Source: Bacillota bacterium (GTDB lineage Bacteria > Bacillota > Clostridia > Christensenellales > Aristaeellaceae). Taken from it: a stretch of DNA of 62,536 bases. Position numbers and translations under genes: made by a program. Positions 50,066 through 59,608 of this stretch are shown in pieces; the stretch's first letter is position 1, and each line of letters starts with the position of its first letter. The stretch is taken from NCBI GenBank assembly GCA_023411375.1, contig JAEYOW010000053.1, positions 1-62,536 of the forward strand. The letters are read 5' to 3'. Under the pieces are notes generated by a model. That model searched no databases. It worked only from the letters and a program-made list of their open reading frames with translations, and was not told where the DNA came from.

Positions 50066-51448
50066 CTAACGCATGGACGCGGCGCCGGCTGCCAACGGCC
50101 CGCCAAGCTCGCGCCTGAGGCGCCTGATCGCATAGGCATAGGCCGGAAACAGGAACAGGTCCGCGGCAATCCACGCGGCCGGATTGGCGATGCAAACGGC
50201 CGTATAGCCAAAGACAGGCACCAGCGCGAAGCCGACCACGCCGCGCGCCACCATTTCACATACGCCCGCAAATACGGCCTGCTTGGAAAAACCCAGTCCC
50301 TGAATCAAGAAACGAACGATATTGACAAACGCGAGCGGAATATAAAACGCTACATTGTATTTCAGAAACAGGTGCGCGTTCGCGATTACCTGCGTTTCAG
50401 ACGCGTCCACAAAAAGCTGCGCGAAAATGCCGCCAAAGAAATACAGCGTCACAAACGCAACCAGCGAATAGACGACGCCCATGACCGAGCAGCTTTTTAA
50501 ACCCTGCCCGATGCGGTCGAGTTTTTTTGCGCCCACGTTCTGGCCGCCGTAAGTCGCCATGGTGCTGCCAAGCGCGTCAAACGGGCAGCAGAAAAGCTGG
50601 CTCACCTTGCTGCCCGCCGCCACGGACGCCACGTAGACAGAGCCCAACGTATTAACCGACGCCTGTAAAACGATAGAGCCCAACGCCGTAATCGAATACT
50701 GAAGCCCGGTGGGAATGCCCATGCCCACCAATTTTTTTATGCATTCCCGGTCAAAACGCCAATCCTTTCGCGTAAGAATAAGCATATCGCAATGCCGGAT
50801 ATAGTTGATGCAAAGCAGCGAGGAAATGCTCTGCGAGATAACCGTCGCCCACGCCGCTCCGCTTACGCCCATGCCGAACGCCAAAATAAACAGCAAGTCC
50901 AGCGCGACATTTAGCAGCGAGCAAAATACCAGGTAGATTACCGGCGTGCGTGAGTCGCCCAGCGAACGGATGATGCCGAAAAGCACATTGTATAGATAAA
51001 TTACCGGAATACCCAAAAAAATCACGAAGATATAGTCATAGGCGTCCTTCATGATATCAGCGGGCGTGTTCATCCATATAAGGAACTGGCGGCAAAACAC
51101 GCAGACGATCAGCGTCATTACGACGGCAAAAACCACCGAAAGCATGATGGCGTTGACGGCAAACATCTTAAGCCCCCGATAATCGCGCTCGCCAAACTTC
51201 TGCGCCACGGGAATCACAAATCCATTGCATACGCCAACGCAAAAACCCAGCACCAAAAAGTTAAGCGAGCCGGTGGAGCCTACCCCCGCAAGGGCCGTCA
51301 CGCCCAGGAACTTGCCTACAACAATGGTATCCACCATATTGTACACCTGCTGGAACAGCAGGCCGAACAGTAGCGGAAAGAAAAACCCGGAAATCAGCCT
51401 TGCCGGGGAACCGCTGGTCATATCCCGCGTTAAGGTCCTGGCCATCAT
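50066..51448 (-). CDS. MATE-family multidrug/organic cation exporter
   Basis: About 460 residues with twelve hydrophobic segments in the two-fold MATE pattern: LISGFFFPLLFGLLFQQVYNMVDTI-like first helix, then VGVCNGFVIPVAQKFGERDY, and in the second half STMATYGGQNVGAKKLDRI. MATE proteins export cationic drugs or metabolites against Na+ or H+. AGGAGG precedes two adjacent ATGs (51448, 51445); either could serve. It converges with the carboxypeptidase gene, leaving 6 bases between stops. Substrate unknown. Confidence 0.92.
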   Translation of the reverse strand: MMARTLTRDMTSGSPARLISGFFFPLLFGLLFQQVYNMVDTIVVGKFLGVTALAGVGSTGSLNFLVLGFCVGVCNGFVIPVAQKFGERDYRGLKMFAVNAIMLSVVFAVVMTLIVCVFCRQFLIWMNTPADIMKDAYDYIFVIFLGIPVIYLYNVLFGIIRSLGDSRTPVIYLVFCSLLNVALDLLFILAFGMGVSGAAWATVISQSISSLLCINYIRHCDMLILTRKDWRFDRECIKKLVGMGIPTGLQYSITALGSIVLQASVNTLGSVYVASVAAGSKVSQLFCCPFDALGSTMATYGGQNVGAKKLDRIGQGLKSCSVMGVVYSLVAFVTLYFFGGIFAQLFVDASETQVIANAHLFLKYNVAFYIPLAFVNIVRFLIQGLGFSKQAVFAGVCEMVARGVVGFALVPVFGYTAVCIANPAAWIAADLFLFPAYAYAIRRLRRELGGPLAAGAASMR

Positions 51449-51486
51449 GGAAGCCTCCTTTGCCATGGCGTCAGTTACCGGCGTAC

Positions 51487-51515
51487 AGTGTACGACAGTT
51501 TTGACCGTTTGGCAA
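51487..51515 (-). promoter_or_regulatory. Putative sigma-A promoter of the MATE gene
   Basis: Minus strand TTGCCA (51510-51515), 17 bases, TACACT (51487-51492). The remaining part of 51449-51789, in front of the capA-like gene, is AT-richer and shows no further gene. Confidence 0.5.
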
Positions 51516-51789
51516 TAGGAAGAAATGCTGATTTACAATCCCTTTTTATAGCTCTTCGTTTTTTCTTCCCAGCATCCGGCGATGTGAATATACCAATGCC
51601 TGTTTTGGCAGTATTTTCTCCCAAATCCGCATCTCAAAAACACATATTCTGTCACTTTGATCTACAGTGGAATAGGTGCGCTAGTTGTCATCGCCATACA
51701 CCGTAACAGTTTATTTTCATAAAAATGAACTTGCGGCCTCCAAATACCGTCTAACCCAATAGAAAACGGAATGAAACCGGAGGGATAGG

Positions 51790-52794
51790 ATGCGTTGCAT
51801 AAAATTTGCGCTGTCGCTTGCGTTTTTCCTCATACTCGGCATATCGAATGCGTTTGCGGATGAAATTGTGCTTACGTTTGGCGGCGATTGCGTGCTCGGT
51901 ACGCGTGAAAAGTGGAAGGACGACCCGGAAACCTTCGATACGCTCATTGTAGAAAAGGGCTACGGCTGGTGCTTTGAAAAAATCTCCGAACCCTTTCAAA
52001 ACGATGATATGAGCCTGATCAACCTGGAGGTTGTGCTTCAATCGCACAGCAAGGGGCATCAGCGGGGCAAGCAATACACCTTCCGTGGCGACCCGGCCTT
52101 TACTGAAATTCTGAATACGGCGGGTATTGAGCAGGTAAATATCGCCAATAACCACTATATCGATTTTGGCCGCTCCGGGCGCGAAAGTACACGCGACGCG
52201 CTGGAGGCGGGCGGTATCGCGTTCAGCGGGTACACCTACCGCTACATATTTGAAATGGACGGGTATAAAATAGGCTTTGCCGGCTGCCGCGAAACCACCT
52301 GGCTGGAACGAAAATCCCCGGTGGCAAACGATTTAAAGGCGCTGAAAAAGGCTGGCTGCGACGTGATCATTTACTCCTGCCACTGGGGCAAGGAGTACAG
52401 CCCCACCCACAACCAAAAGCAGGAGCGCATGGCGGATTACGCCATCAAAAATGGGGCGGACATCGTGGTCGGTACTCATCCCCATTGCGTACAGGGCATC
52501 GAAAAGCGGGGGGGCGGAGTCGTCATCTACAGCCTTGGCAATCTGGTTTTCGGAGGCACGCACGAAATGACCACCTTTGACGCGCTGATCGTCCAGGCGG
52601 TTTTGTCCTTCGACGAGGATGGCTACGAAGGTGTGACGCTCAGGCTGCTGCCGGTGCTCACCTCTGGCAGCAGGCCCGATAATAATTTTCAACCAATCTG
52701 GGCCGAGGGCGGGGATTACAACCGTATCATGAAGCTGATACAGGATGATAGTGAAATAGAGATTTCTGAGGAGATGTGGTTTGAGGCAGAGTGA
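51790..52794 (+). CDS. CapA-family metallophosphatase-like protein
   Basis: 334 residues with a signal peptide (CIKFALSLAFFLILGISNAFA). The CapA/PgsA calcineurin-like fold shows FGGDCVLG, INLEVVL, NIANNHYIDFG, CHWGKEY and GTHPHCVQG, supplying the metal-binding residues. The family is linked to poly-gamma-glutamate or capsule synthesis, but no pgsB/pgsC genes are present, so its role is open; stand-alone CapA proteins are common in Clostridia. GGAGG precedes the ATG. Confidence 0.87.
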   Translation: MRCIKFALSLAFFLILGISNAFADEIVLTFGGDCVLGTREKWKDDPETFDTLIVEKGYGWCFEKISEPFQNDDMSLINLEVVLQSHSKGHQRGKQYTFRGDPAFTEILNTAGIEQVNIANNHYIDFGRSGRESTRDALEAGGIAFSGYTYRYIFEMDGYKIGFAGCRETTWLERKSPVANDLKALKKAGCDVIIYSCHWGKEYSPTHNQKQERMADYAIKNGADIVVGTHPHCVQGIEKRGGGVVIYSLGNLVFGGTHEMTTFDALIVQAVLSFDEDGYEGVTLRLLPVLTSGSRPDNNFQPIWAEGGDYNRIMKLIQDDSEIEISEEMWFEAE

Positions 52795-52960
52795 CGGAAA
52801 AGAGGAGGATGAAAATGAATTCACGGTTAAGGGTAATAGCCGATAAGTTGGTTTTTACTCTGCCGGATGGTTTTTAGCAGAGCGATGGAGTTATTCTCAA
52901 AAAAGCTTTCTTTGAGCTTCAAATCGTAAACATGCTTAACTTAAATCAAATATCTCTTCT

Positions 52961-55153
52961 TCATTGCGCTTCCAAAAACATCATGGCAACTTTGCGATCC
53001 AATTCCGATAAGGCTTGATCCAGCGTGGCATGCCCCTCAAAATATTTCATGAGGGTTGTCTCGATGCCCAAGCTGTCGCATATCTCCCATATCAAGCCGC
53101 TATGCTCAATGCGTATATACGGCGCTAATTTGCGATACTCCGCAATGGCCTCGGCCGAGTATTCCCAACGGTCCTTTTCTTCTTGTGCAAAGGCGGCTTC
53201 TTCTTGCTCCAATTCGTCCTTTAAACGTGCAAGGTATTCTTCGTTTTCTAGTGAAGCGATTCGTCCCTTTATCGCCGCTATGCTTTGGGTATATGCTTGT
53301 ACGGTAGCTTGATAGCTCAGCTTTTCGATCAGATCATTCTCTTCCGGGTGAAGCTGATACTTCAACATAAGCTCCATGTTTTGGCTGATAAACTCCAAGA
53401 ACCTGGTTGCCGCTTCTTGATTCTGGCTGTAAGGATTCACAATAAAATACACCAGCGTGGTATCAAGAATCGGTTGGACAGCTTGCGCAAAAGCGGGCGG
53501 AAGGATATAACGTTCTCCCTGCGACTCGGGGTTTACGTTCTGAACAAAAGGATCTATACTATTGGTTTGAAATATGCTTTTTGAGGTTCCTTCGCTGTAA
53601 TCGCGCATTGTATCTTCGCCTTTCCACTTCCAAAGCAAGGCGACCTTTTCAAGCGCGGCGCGAAAAACAGCAGTATTGAAGGATAGCGGCTTTTCGTCAG
53701 AAGCATAGGTGTAAACATACTGAGAGGTAAGGAACCAAATCGCCTCTCGCCATTCTTCTTGTATGGTTCGGTTTCCATTAAAAGTAACGGTTGGATGGCT
53801 GTTGTAATTGTCTTCGTACCACAAGAGCATCATATCATAATAGTCGCCAATGCGCTCCGGGGCAGCGTCAAAACCTGCTTCTTCCAAAAACCCCGGCTGA
53901 ACGCTCCAATATCTTGTCCACAGCGCCGCAGGAAAGCCGAACAAATCGCCATTGTTTGTCAAATAGTTCTGAATTTGTGGATACATTGAAAGCACATCAT
54001 CTTTAAGTGTCATTGAGTCCAGCCGGGCAGCGTAGCCGCGTTTAAAAATTTCCTTGCCGTCTACCTGCTGGCTTGACACCGCAAAGATATCAATGCTTGT
54101 ATCCCCGGTTATACTGGCCGTTGAAATTATTTCCAATTCATTTTGATCCTCTGCGTTTCGAACCACGACGGGAATTTGCGGGTAAAGCTTCATAAAATTC
54201 GAAAGCTGCTTGAAATCCAACAGCCCTGTCACATCACTCCAAATCGTGAGAGGCTTGGCTTGGGAAGCCGCCGAAGCCGTATCGCAGGTATAGATACCCG
54301 TTCTATCAACAAAGGAATATTGACCCTGCCATATGCCAACATAAAGCGCATCAGATGCGTCGCCGGCCGCTAAATAGTCAATGGTCACAGGTTTCTTGTT
54401 CTCCCACCGCACCAGCTCGGCATCGCAGAGTGAATAGACCCTATCATTCATAGAATCATAAGCAATGGCACCAATGCTATAACCCGATGACGCTCCAATT
54501 TCATCAACCGCTTTTCCCGTAGTTGCATCAATGGCCACGAGATTCCGTGTGTGAAAATCGAGGCCTAGCAGCTGTCCCTCACGATAGGCAGTGAGCTCCT
54601 GAAACGCATAATCGTCTGTGGAAACTTGATAATTTTTTCCGTTTTCCAAAGAAAAGCGATAGAGATCATTGGAGTAATCTGAAAAATCCATGCAAAGTGC
54701 ATACAGGAATCCGTTTTGAATAACCGGGTATTGTAAAAACACATTTTGTGTTCCGTCCTCAAACTCTTGCCCCAATCCGGATATATCAAGCGTCACAATT
54801 GGCTCAAGAGCAGACCCGTTGATTTGGTAGATTGCCTCAGTTAAAGGATCAAGAGCGTAAAGATTAATGCCGTCCGAGACAAGCAATGTTGAATACCAAT
54901 TAAGCTCGGGATAATCCGAAAAATTGAGGATTGTGGTTAACGCTTGTTGATCTCGGGAAATGGAAACCAGTTTGTCCTCCAGCAACACATACAATGCATC
55001 CTGCACTACCTGCGCGTCATAAGCCGAGTGAAGACTCCCGACCTTTCCAACGGGCTTCTCCCCTTCGGCAGCGACTGCATTGACAAGCGCGGTGCTCAAC
55101 AACAACGCTGCGATTAAAACTGCCGACAATCTCCTAAAGAAAGCATTTCGCAT
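52961..55153 (-). CDS. Secreted propeller-like/ABC solute-binding protein fusion, orphan
   Basis: 730 residues with a signal peptide ending near AVAAEG and no lipobox cysteine. Residues about 35-290 carry short repeats of the type DALYVL, NLYALDP, GFLYALCM, DRVYSLCD and GQYSFVD, suggesting a beta-propeller-like sensor. Residues about 300-620 resemble a family 1 extracellular solute-binding protein (PLTIWSDVTGLLDFKQLSNF, FGFPAALWTRYWSVQPGFLEEAGF, EAATRFLEFISQN). The end is a helical, partly coiled-coil stretch rich in Glu. No permease or ATPase gene is adjacent. The DNA is visibly AT-richer than its surroundings, a possible sign of transfer. Confidence 0.75.
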   Translation of the reverse strand: MRNAFFRRLSAVLIAALLLSTALVNAVAAEGEKPVGKVGSLHSAYDAQVVQDALYVLLEDKLVSISRDQQALTTILNFSDYPELNWYSTLLVSDGINLYALDPLTEAIYQINGSALEPIVTLDISGLGQEFEDGTQNVFLQYPVIQNGFLYALCMDFSDYSNDLYRFSLENGKNYQVSTDDYAFQELTAYREGQLLGLDFHTRNLVAIDATTGKAVDEIGASSGYSIGAIAYDSMNDRVYSLCDAELVRWENKKPVTIDYLAAGDASDALYVGIWQGQYSFVDRTGIYTCDTASAASQAKPLTIWSDVTGLLDFKQLSNFMKLYPQIPVVVRNAEDQNELEIISTASITGDTSIDIFAVSSQQVDGKEIFKRGYAARLDSMTLKDDVLSMYPQIQNYLTNNGDLFGFPAALWTRYWSVQPGFLEEAGFDAAPERIGDYYDMMLLWYEDNYNSHPTVTFNGNRTIQEEWREAIWFLTSQYVYTYASDEKPLSFNTAVFRAALEKVALLWKWKGEDTMRDYSEGTSKSIFQTNSIDPFVQNVNPESQGERYILPPAFAQAVQPILDTTLVYFIVNPYSQNQEAATRFLEFISQNMELMLKYQLHPEENDLIEKLSYQATVQAYTQSIAAIKGRIASLENEEYLARLKDELEQEEAAFAQEEKDRWEYSAEAIAEYRKLAPYIRIEHSGLIWEICDSLGIETTLMKYFEGHATLDQALSELDRKVAMMFLEAQ

Positions 55154-55216
55154 GTTTTCCTCCCGGTTTGTAACCTACACCTCTTAAAGCATACTGTTGG
55201 CGATGCTGATAAGAGC

Positions 55217-55245
55217 ATTATAAGACATGCTATCCTCTTGCGCAA
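55217..55245 (-). promoter_or_regulatory. Sigma-A promoter of the solute-binding fusion gene
   Basis: Minus strand TTGCGC (55240-55245), 17 bases, TATAAT (55217-55222). Confidence 0.6.
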
Positions 55246-55407
55246 GGTGGCATTGTTAATTTTTATACAATCGTGAAAATGAAATAAAACAAGCCGACTG
55301 CAAGCCGCATTTGACCCATTTAAAATGCATTGTCCTCAGCATATATCGTCGGCAAAAGCCTGGTGTTTCGTCAAAGCGCCGGGCAAAGCAAACGTCTCAT
55401 ACCTTTT

Positions 55408-56925
55408 TTAATCTTCCAATGGCAAAATAACCGAAAATGTTGTGCCCGCGCCCACCTTGCTGCGCACCTTGAGCTTTCCTCCGTGCGCCACCACGATGAT
55501 ACGAGCGATGGATAAGCCCAGTCCATGCCCGCTGGTCAGCGATTTACGCGCGTCGTCACAGCGGTAGAAACGGTCAAACACCTTGGGCAGATCCTCTGCG
55601 GAGATGCCCGCACCCGTGTCGCTGACGGAAAGAATACAATTTTTACTGTCGCGCCTCACACCCAAAGTAACGCTGCCGCCAGGAGGCGTATACTTGATGG
55701 CGTTGTCCACCAAAATGCGCATCAGTTGCTTGATCATGCCTTTGTCGCCGTTGATCTTCGCGTTCTGCGCGGGCGAAAGCTCAAAATTCTGGGCGGAGGA
55801 CAGCAGTTTGGCTTCGCGGTGTACTTCGCTTAGCACCTCAAGGGGATCAAATACCTCCATTTCCAGCATCAGCGTCTTTTTATCATGCCGGGCCAGGAAA
55901 AGCAGGCGTTCCACAAGCTCCTTCATGCTGGCCGCCTCCTGCGAGATAGCGGCGATACCCTCGTCCAGCACCTCCTTATCCGTTTTGCCCCAGCGCTCCA
56001 GCATGCCCACATAGCCCTGGATCACCGCGATCGGCGTCCGCAGCTCATGCGACGCGTCGCTTACAAATTGCTTCTGGCTGTTGTAGCTCAGCTCAATACG
56101 GTCAAGCATCCCGTTGATAACCAGCGCCAGGTCCTTCAGCTCGTTCTTGGTTCCCTCCACGCTGATGCGGTCGCTCAGGTTGTTGGCGCTAAGGGTTGCC
56201 GCGGTCTCAGCCATATCGGTAATGGGCTTAAGCACCTTCCTGTTCAGACGGTTTCGGTGGCGCAGAAAATAGCCCACCCGGTAAAGGTCCAGGCAAAGCA
56301 AAGTCCAGAAAAGAATCGTTGTCACATAGATCAGCTTTTTAAGCGGAAAAACTGCGATCAGCCCGCCCTGGGCGGTGTTGGCGTAAAGCAGAACGCGGTA
56401 ATTACCCCTGCTTCCAAAATCGGAAAACATCAGCCCCAGCCGCCTGCCCCACGAACCCGGGCCGTTGTCCAGCAGCTCGTCCGTCAAATAGGCCTCGCTT
56501 ACAGGAAGGCCTTTGAGCTGCGCCTCGCTGTAACGCACGCCATCCGCCGGCTTCATCAGGCTCAGCTCGTCCATGGCCTCATTCGCCGTGGGAATCTGCG
56601 CCACACAAAGCGCAAGCATCGAAACCGTCAATACCAGCAGCGTGCTGAGCATGAGCTGCCCCGCATAATGCAACGATATCCGCAGCGTCAGCGAAAGCCG
56701 AAGGTTGCTCAGCAGCTTGGATAGAAACCCGTGCAACGAAAAGGAAAACCGGTTGATGACCGAATCCCTTTCGGATTTCTTTCGCCGCGCGTGCTCCGCC
56801 ATAGGCCATTCTTCCTGAATTCCCGCCAAAGGCGGCGCTTCCCGCTTTTTTCGGTTCTTTTTTTCATGTCCGGCATCCTTCTGCGCGCGTTCGGCGGTGA
56901 GGGTCGCCTTTTTCTGCTTACTCAT
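55408..56925 (-). CDS. Two-component sensor histidine kinase
   Basis: 505 residues. A charged N-terminal extension of about 80 residues precedes membrane helix 1 (88-112). An extracytoplasmic loop of about 85 residues and helix 2 (198-216) follow, then a HAMP domain (to about 280), the dimerisation domain with His293 in SDASHELRTP, and the ATPase domain (NAIKYTPPGG, DTGAGISAEDLPKVFDRFYR, GHGLGLSIA). The ATG overlaps the response-regulator stop by 8 bases, so the two are co-translated partners. The long basic N terminus before the first helix is unusual. Signal unknown. Confidence 0.93.
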   Translation of the reverse strand: MSKQKKATLTAERAQKDAGHEKKNRKKREAPPLAGIQEEWPMAEHARRKKSERDSVINRFSFSLHGFLSKLLSNLRLSLTLRISLHYAGQLMLSTLLVLTVSMLALCVAQIPTANEAMDELSLMKPADGVRYSEAQLKGLPVSEAYLTDELLDNGPGSWGRRLGLMFSDFGSRGNYRVLLYANTAQGGLIAVFPLKKLIYVTTILFWTLLCLDLYRVGYFLRHRNRLNRKVLKPITDMAETAATLSANNLSDRISVEGTKNELKDLALVINGMLDRIELSYNSQKQFVSDASHELRTPIAVIQGYVGMLERWGKTDKEVLDEGIAAISQEAASMKELVERLLFLARHDKKTLMLEMEVFDPLEVLSEVHREAKLLSSAQNFELSPAQNAKINGDKGMIKQLMRILVDNAIKYTPPGGSVTLGVRRDSKNCILSVSDTGAGISAEDLPKVFDRFYRCDDARKSLTSGHGLGLSIARIIVVAHGGKLKVRSKVGAGTTFSVILPLED

Positions 56926-57601
56926 ACCGGAACATATACCCCACCGCGCGAATTGTGTGGATGGTTTTGATGCCGAAGCGGTCGTCTATCTTCTGGCGCA
57001 GATAACGGATATACACATCCACGATATTGGTATCGCCCGTGAATTCATAGCCCCACACGTTGGTCAGCAGGTCGTCGCGCGTGACGGCGCTTCCCTCGTG
57101 CTGCCACAGGTAATTCAGCAGGTCAAATTCCTTCTTGGTCAGGGTGATGGGCTGGGCGTCGTAGCTCGCGCTGTAGCTGGCCGGCTCGATGCGCAGCTTG
57201 CCCGCGACGCGCGCGCCTGTATCCGCAGCGCGGTCCACCCGGTGCTTTTTGAGGCTGACGCGGATACGGGCCAAAAGCTCCTCAATAGCGAAGGGCTTGG
57301 TCATATAATCGTCCGCGCCCATGTCCAGCCCCATTACCTTGTCGCTTACGTCATCCTTGGCTGTAAGCATGATGATGGGGATGTCGCATGTCTGGCGCAA
57401 GCGCCGGCACACCTCGATGCCGCTTAATTCCGGCAGCATCAGGTCCAGTATCAGTAGGTCCGGCTGCCAGCTTTCGCACATCTGCAAGCCCGTTCGGCCG
57501 TCATGCGCCGCCTGAACCTCATACCCCTCGTGCTGTAATTCAAGAGTGACGAAGCGGGCGATTTTGACCTCGTCCTCCACAATTAAAATCTTGCTCATCA
57601 T
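56918..57601 (-). CDS. OmpR/PhoB-family response regulator
   Basis: 227 residues. The receiver domain has the acidic pair ED at 9-10, phospho-acceptor Asp53 in ILDLMLPE, and Lys in MLTAKDD. The C-terminal winged helix-turn-helix shows ITLTKKEFDLLNYL and TNIVDVYIRYLRQKID. An 87-codon upstream extension is rejected: GAAGGAG precedes two adjacent ATGs (57601, 57598). It is expressed first, then the histidine kinase. Confidence 0.95.
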   Translation of the reverse strand: MMSKILIVEDEVKIARFVTLELQHEGYEVQAAHDGRTGLQMCESWQPDLLILDLMLPELSGIEVCRRLRQTCDIPIIMLTAKDDVSDKVMGLDMGADDYMTKPFAIEELLARIRVSLKKHRVDRAADTGARVAGKLRIEPASYSASYDAQPITLTKKEFDLLNYLWQHEGSAVTRDDLLTNVWGYEFTGDTNIVDVYIRYLRQKIDDRFGIKTIHTIRAVGYMFRYE

Positions 57602-57640
57602 ACGGCTCCTTCTCAGGGATAGGATAACGGCAGTATAGCA

Positions 57641-57677
57641 GAAAAGCCCATCCGATGACAAGAGCAATCGGATGGGA
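57641..57677 (-). terminator. Rho-independent terminator behind the DUF4342-type gene
   Basis: CCCATCCGAT (57647-57656) pairs with ATCGGATGGG (57667-57676). On the minus strand CTTTTCT follows. It separates this gene from the response regulator. Confidence 0.8.
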
Positions 57678-57686
57678 CAGGCCTTT

Positions 57687-58307
57687 TTACTGGATATCAG
57701 CCTCGTGATAGCCGTCTCCTTCATCGCGCACGTCCACGCTTCCGCCGCCCGGAAACTGTACGTTGACAGGGCGGGTGCCGCTGGGGGCGCTTTCGGTGCG
57801 CGGCGGCGCGGCCGTTTCCTCCGCGCCGGGCTTCTCCTGGCCCTCGTCCTTGCTGTGGGCAAACTGCTGTGAAAAGCTGTTGACCGTGTTTTGCACGTTG
57901 CTCTTGGCGTTTTTCACCATGCTGTCGAACGTATCGCTTGAAAACTCGTTGCTGTCACGGTCCACGGTAATCCGGTAGCCCAGCAGCAACGAAACGATCA
58001 GCCCGATCACACAGATGTGCGGCGCGGTGATCAGCGTCAGCAGAACAAACAACGAGCTCAGGTTGACGACGGTCACCTTATCCTTTGTCACCTTTAAGCG
58101 CAGCCGGTAAAGGAAATTGAAAATGCCCTTTGCGCCCTTGTGATCGGAGGGGGACGCCTTTTGCTTGAGGCGGCCGTTCTTTTCCAGGTCTACCAGCGCC
58201 CTGGCGAGGCTGCCGTTGTGGTATTCCAGAAGATTGACGGCCTCCTCGTAAGAAATGCCGCTCTTTTGCCTGAGGATTTCAATATCTTCGATGGTGTACT
58301 GTGCCAT
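57687..58307 (-). CDS. DUF4342-domain protein
   Basis: 206 residues. The N terminus (YTIEDIEILRQKSGISYEEAVNLLEYHNGSLARALVDLE) resembles a UBA-like helical domain of the DUF4342 type. A membrane segment (about 90-112, FVLLTLITAPHICVIGLIVSLLLGY) and a low-complexity C-terminal tail ending in GGSVDVRDEGDGYHEADIQ follow. Function unknown; the family is common in Clostridia. It is a single-gene unit, divergent from degV. Confidence 0.7.
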   Translation of the reverse strand: MAQYTIEDIEILRQKSGISYEEAVNLLEYHNGSLARALVDLEKNGRLKQKASPSDHKGAKGIFNFLYRLRLKVTKDKVTVVNLSSLFVLLTLITAPHICVIGLIVSLLLGYRITVDRDSNEFSSDTFDSMVKNAKSNVQNTVNSFSQQFAHSKDEGQEKPGAEETAAPPRTESAPSGTRPVNVQFPGGGSVDVRDEGDGYHEADIQ

Positions 58308-58468
58308 AGCAGATTGCCTCCTTGGGTTGGTGTTTGGAAAGCTTTTTTCCTTTTGACGATGTTATCTTACCACAGAAAGGCCGCCTGTGCTTGAGGATTC
58401 GTTAACAGCTTCATGAGAATTTGATGAGAGTTTTCAGACCGTTTTATGAGGCTTATGAACCAAACGGA

Positions 58469-58497
58469 TTGACGTTTCATGCCTGATTTGTTAAGAT
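58469..58497 (+). promoter_or_regulatory. Sigma-A promoter of degV
   Basis: TTGACG (58469-58474), 17 bases, TAAGAT (58492-58497), about 60 bases before the degV start. Confidence 0.7.
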
Positions 58498-58557
58498 ATG
58501 CGATACGGGCGCTGAAAGTCCTCTTGAAGCGCCCTACCACGAAGGAGGGAACCTTTC

Positions 58558-59466
58558 ATGGCACTTTGGATCGTGACCGATGCCTGCAGCGATTTGCCCG
58601 CATCTTATACAAGGTCACAAAAGGATTTTCTGGTATCGCCAATGAATTATCAGCTTGGCGGCGAAAGCCTGCGCATCGATCCGATGGATGAGCACCCGGA
58701 GGCGACCGCTCATATTTTTTATGAAAAGCTTCGCAACGGCGGCATGGCTACCACCGCGCAGATCAACCAGGTGGAGTGGACCAGCCTGGTCAAGCCGCTG
58801 ATGGCCGCCGGGCACGACGTGCTCATGCTGGTGTTTTCCAGCGGTCTGAGCGGCACCTGTATGGCCGCCAAGCTTATGGTAGACGAGCTTGCGCCGCAGT
58901 ATCCCGACCAGAAGCTCTACGTGGTGGACTCTGTATCCGCCAGCATGGGCGAGGGGCTTTTTGTTCACCATGTGCTCCAGTACCGCGACAGCGGCAGGAA
59001 CGCCGACGAATGTTACGCCTATGCCAGGGATCTCGCGCCGCGCATTATCCATTGGTTCACGGTGGACGATTTGCAGTTTCTGCGTCGCGGGGGCCGCGTT
59101 TCCGCCGCAAGCGCATACCTGGGGGGCATTCTTAAAATCAAACCCGTCTTGAATGTGGACCCCAAGGGCAAGCTGATTCCCCGAGAAAAGGTGCAGGGCC
59201 GCAAAAAGAGCCTTCGCGCGCTTTTTGAAATGGTAAAAAAATATGCCGCGGAACCCGAAAAGCAGACCCTGTTTTTAAGCCACGGCGATTGCCCCGAGGA
59301 TGCCCAGTGGCTTGCGAATAAGCTGCGAGAAGAGCTGGGCGTCAAGGATATCATGGTTTCAACCATCGGACCGATCATCGGCGCTCACTCCGGCCCAGGC
59401 ACCGTGGCCATTTTCTTCGAAGGCAAGGATGCCGAAGGGCGCTTGAATGCGCCGGATGAGGATTGA
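58558..59466 (+). CDS. DegV-family fatty-acid-binding protein
   Basis: 302 residues of the DegV (FakB-like) fold. It has VTDACSDLPASY at the N terminus, TTAQINQ, the lipid-site block FSSGLSGTCMAAK and GRVSAASAYLGGILKIKPVL, with a C-terminal IGPIIGAHSGPG. These proteins bind a fatty acid and, where FakA is present, present it for phosphorylation. No fakA gene is in the window. GGAGGG precedes the ATG. Confidence 0.92.
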   Translation: MALWIVTDACSDLPASYTRSQKDFLVSPMNYQLGGESLRIDPMDEHPEATAHIFYEKLRNGGMATTAQINQVEWTSLVKPLMAAGHDVLMLVFSSGLSGTCMAAKLMVDELAPQYPDQKLYVVDSVSASMGEGLFVHHVLQYRDSGRNADECYAYARDLAPRIIHWFTVDDLQFLRRGGRVSAASAYLGGILKIKPVLNVDPKGKLIPREKVQGRKKSLRALFEMVKKYAAEPEKQTLFLSHGDCPEDAQWLANKLREELGVKDIMVSTIGPIIGAHSGPGTVAIFFEGKDAEGRLNAPDED

Positions 59467-59493
59467 CTTGCGCCGCACCCTCACAATATGTGT

Positions 59494-59532
59494 AACGCTG
59501 AAACGGAACGGCACCGTTTCGGCGTTTTTTAT
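59494..59532 (+). terminator. Rho-independent terminator of degV
   Basis: AACGCTGAAACGG pairs with CCGTTTCGGCGTT (one mismatch), followed by TTTTTTAT. It lies 28 bases after the degV stop. Confidence 0.85.
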
Positions 59533-59553
59533 ATCCTCAAATCAGAAAAACTG

Positions 59554-59583
59554 TTGGACTGCGCCGGCTTTTGCTTCGTCTAA
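59554..59583 (+). promoter_or_regulatory. ECF-type promoter candidate for the sigma-factor operon
   Basis: TTGGACT (59554-59560), 16-base spacer, CGTCTAA (59577-59583) resembles the GGAACTT/CGTC pattern recognised by ECF sigma factors. Such factors often drive their own gene. No convincing sigma-A promoter lies in the same gap. Confidence 0.4.
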
Positions 59584-59608
59584 TAAGTGAAAGGAGGGTT
59601 TGTGTCGT

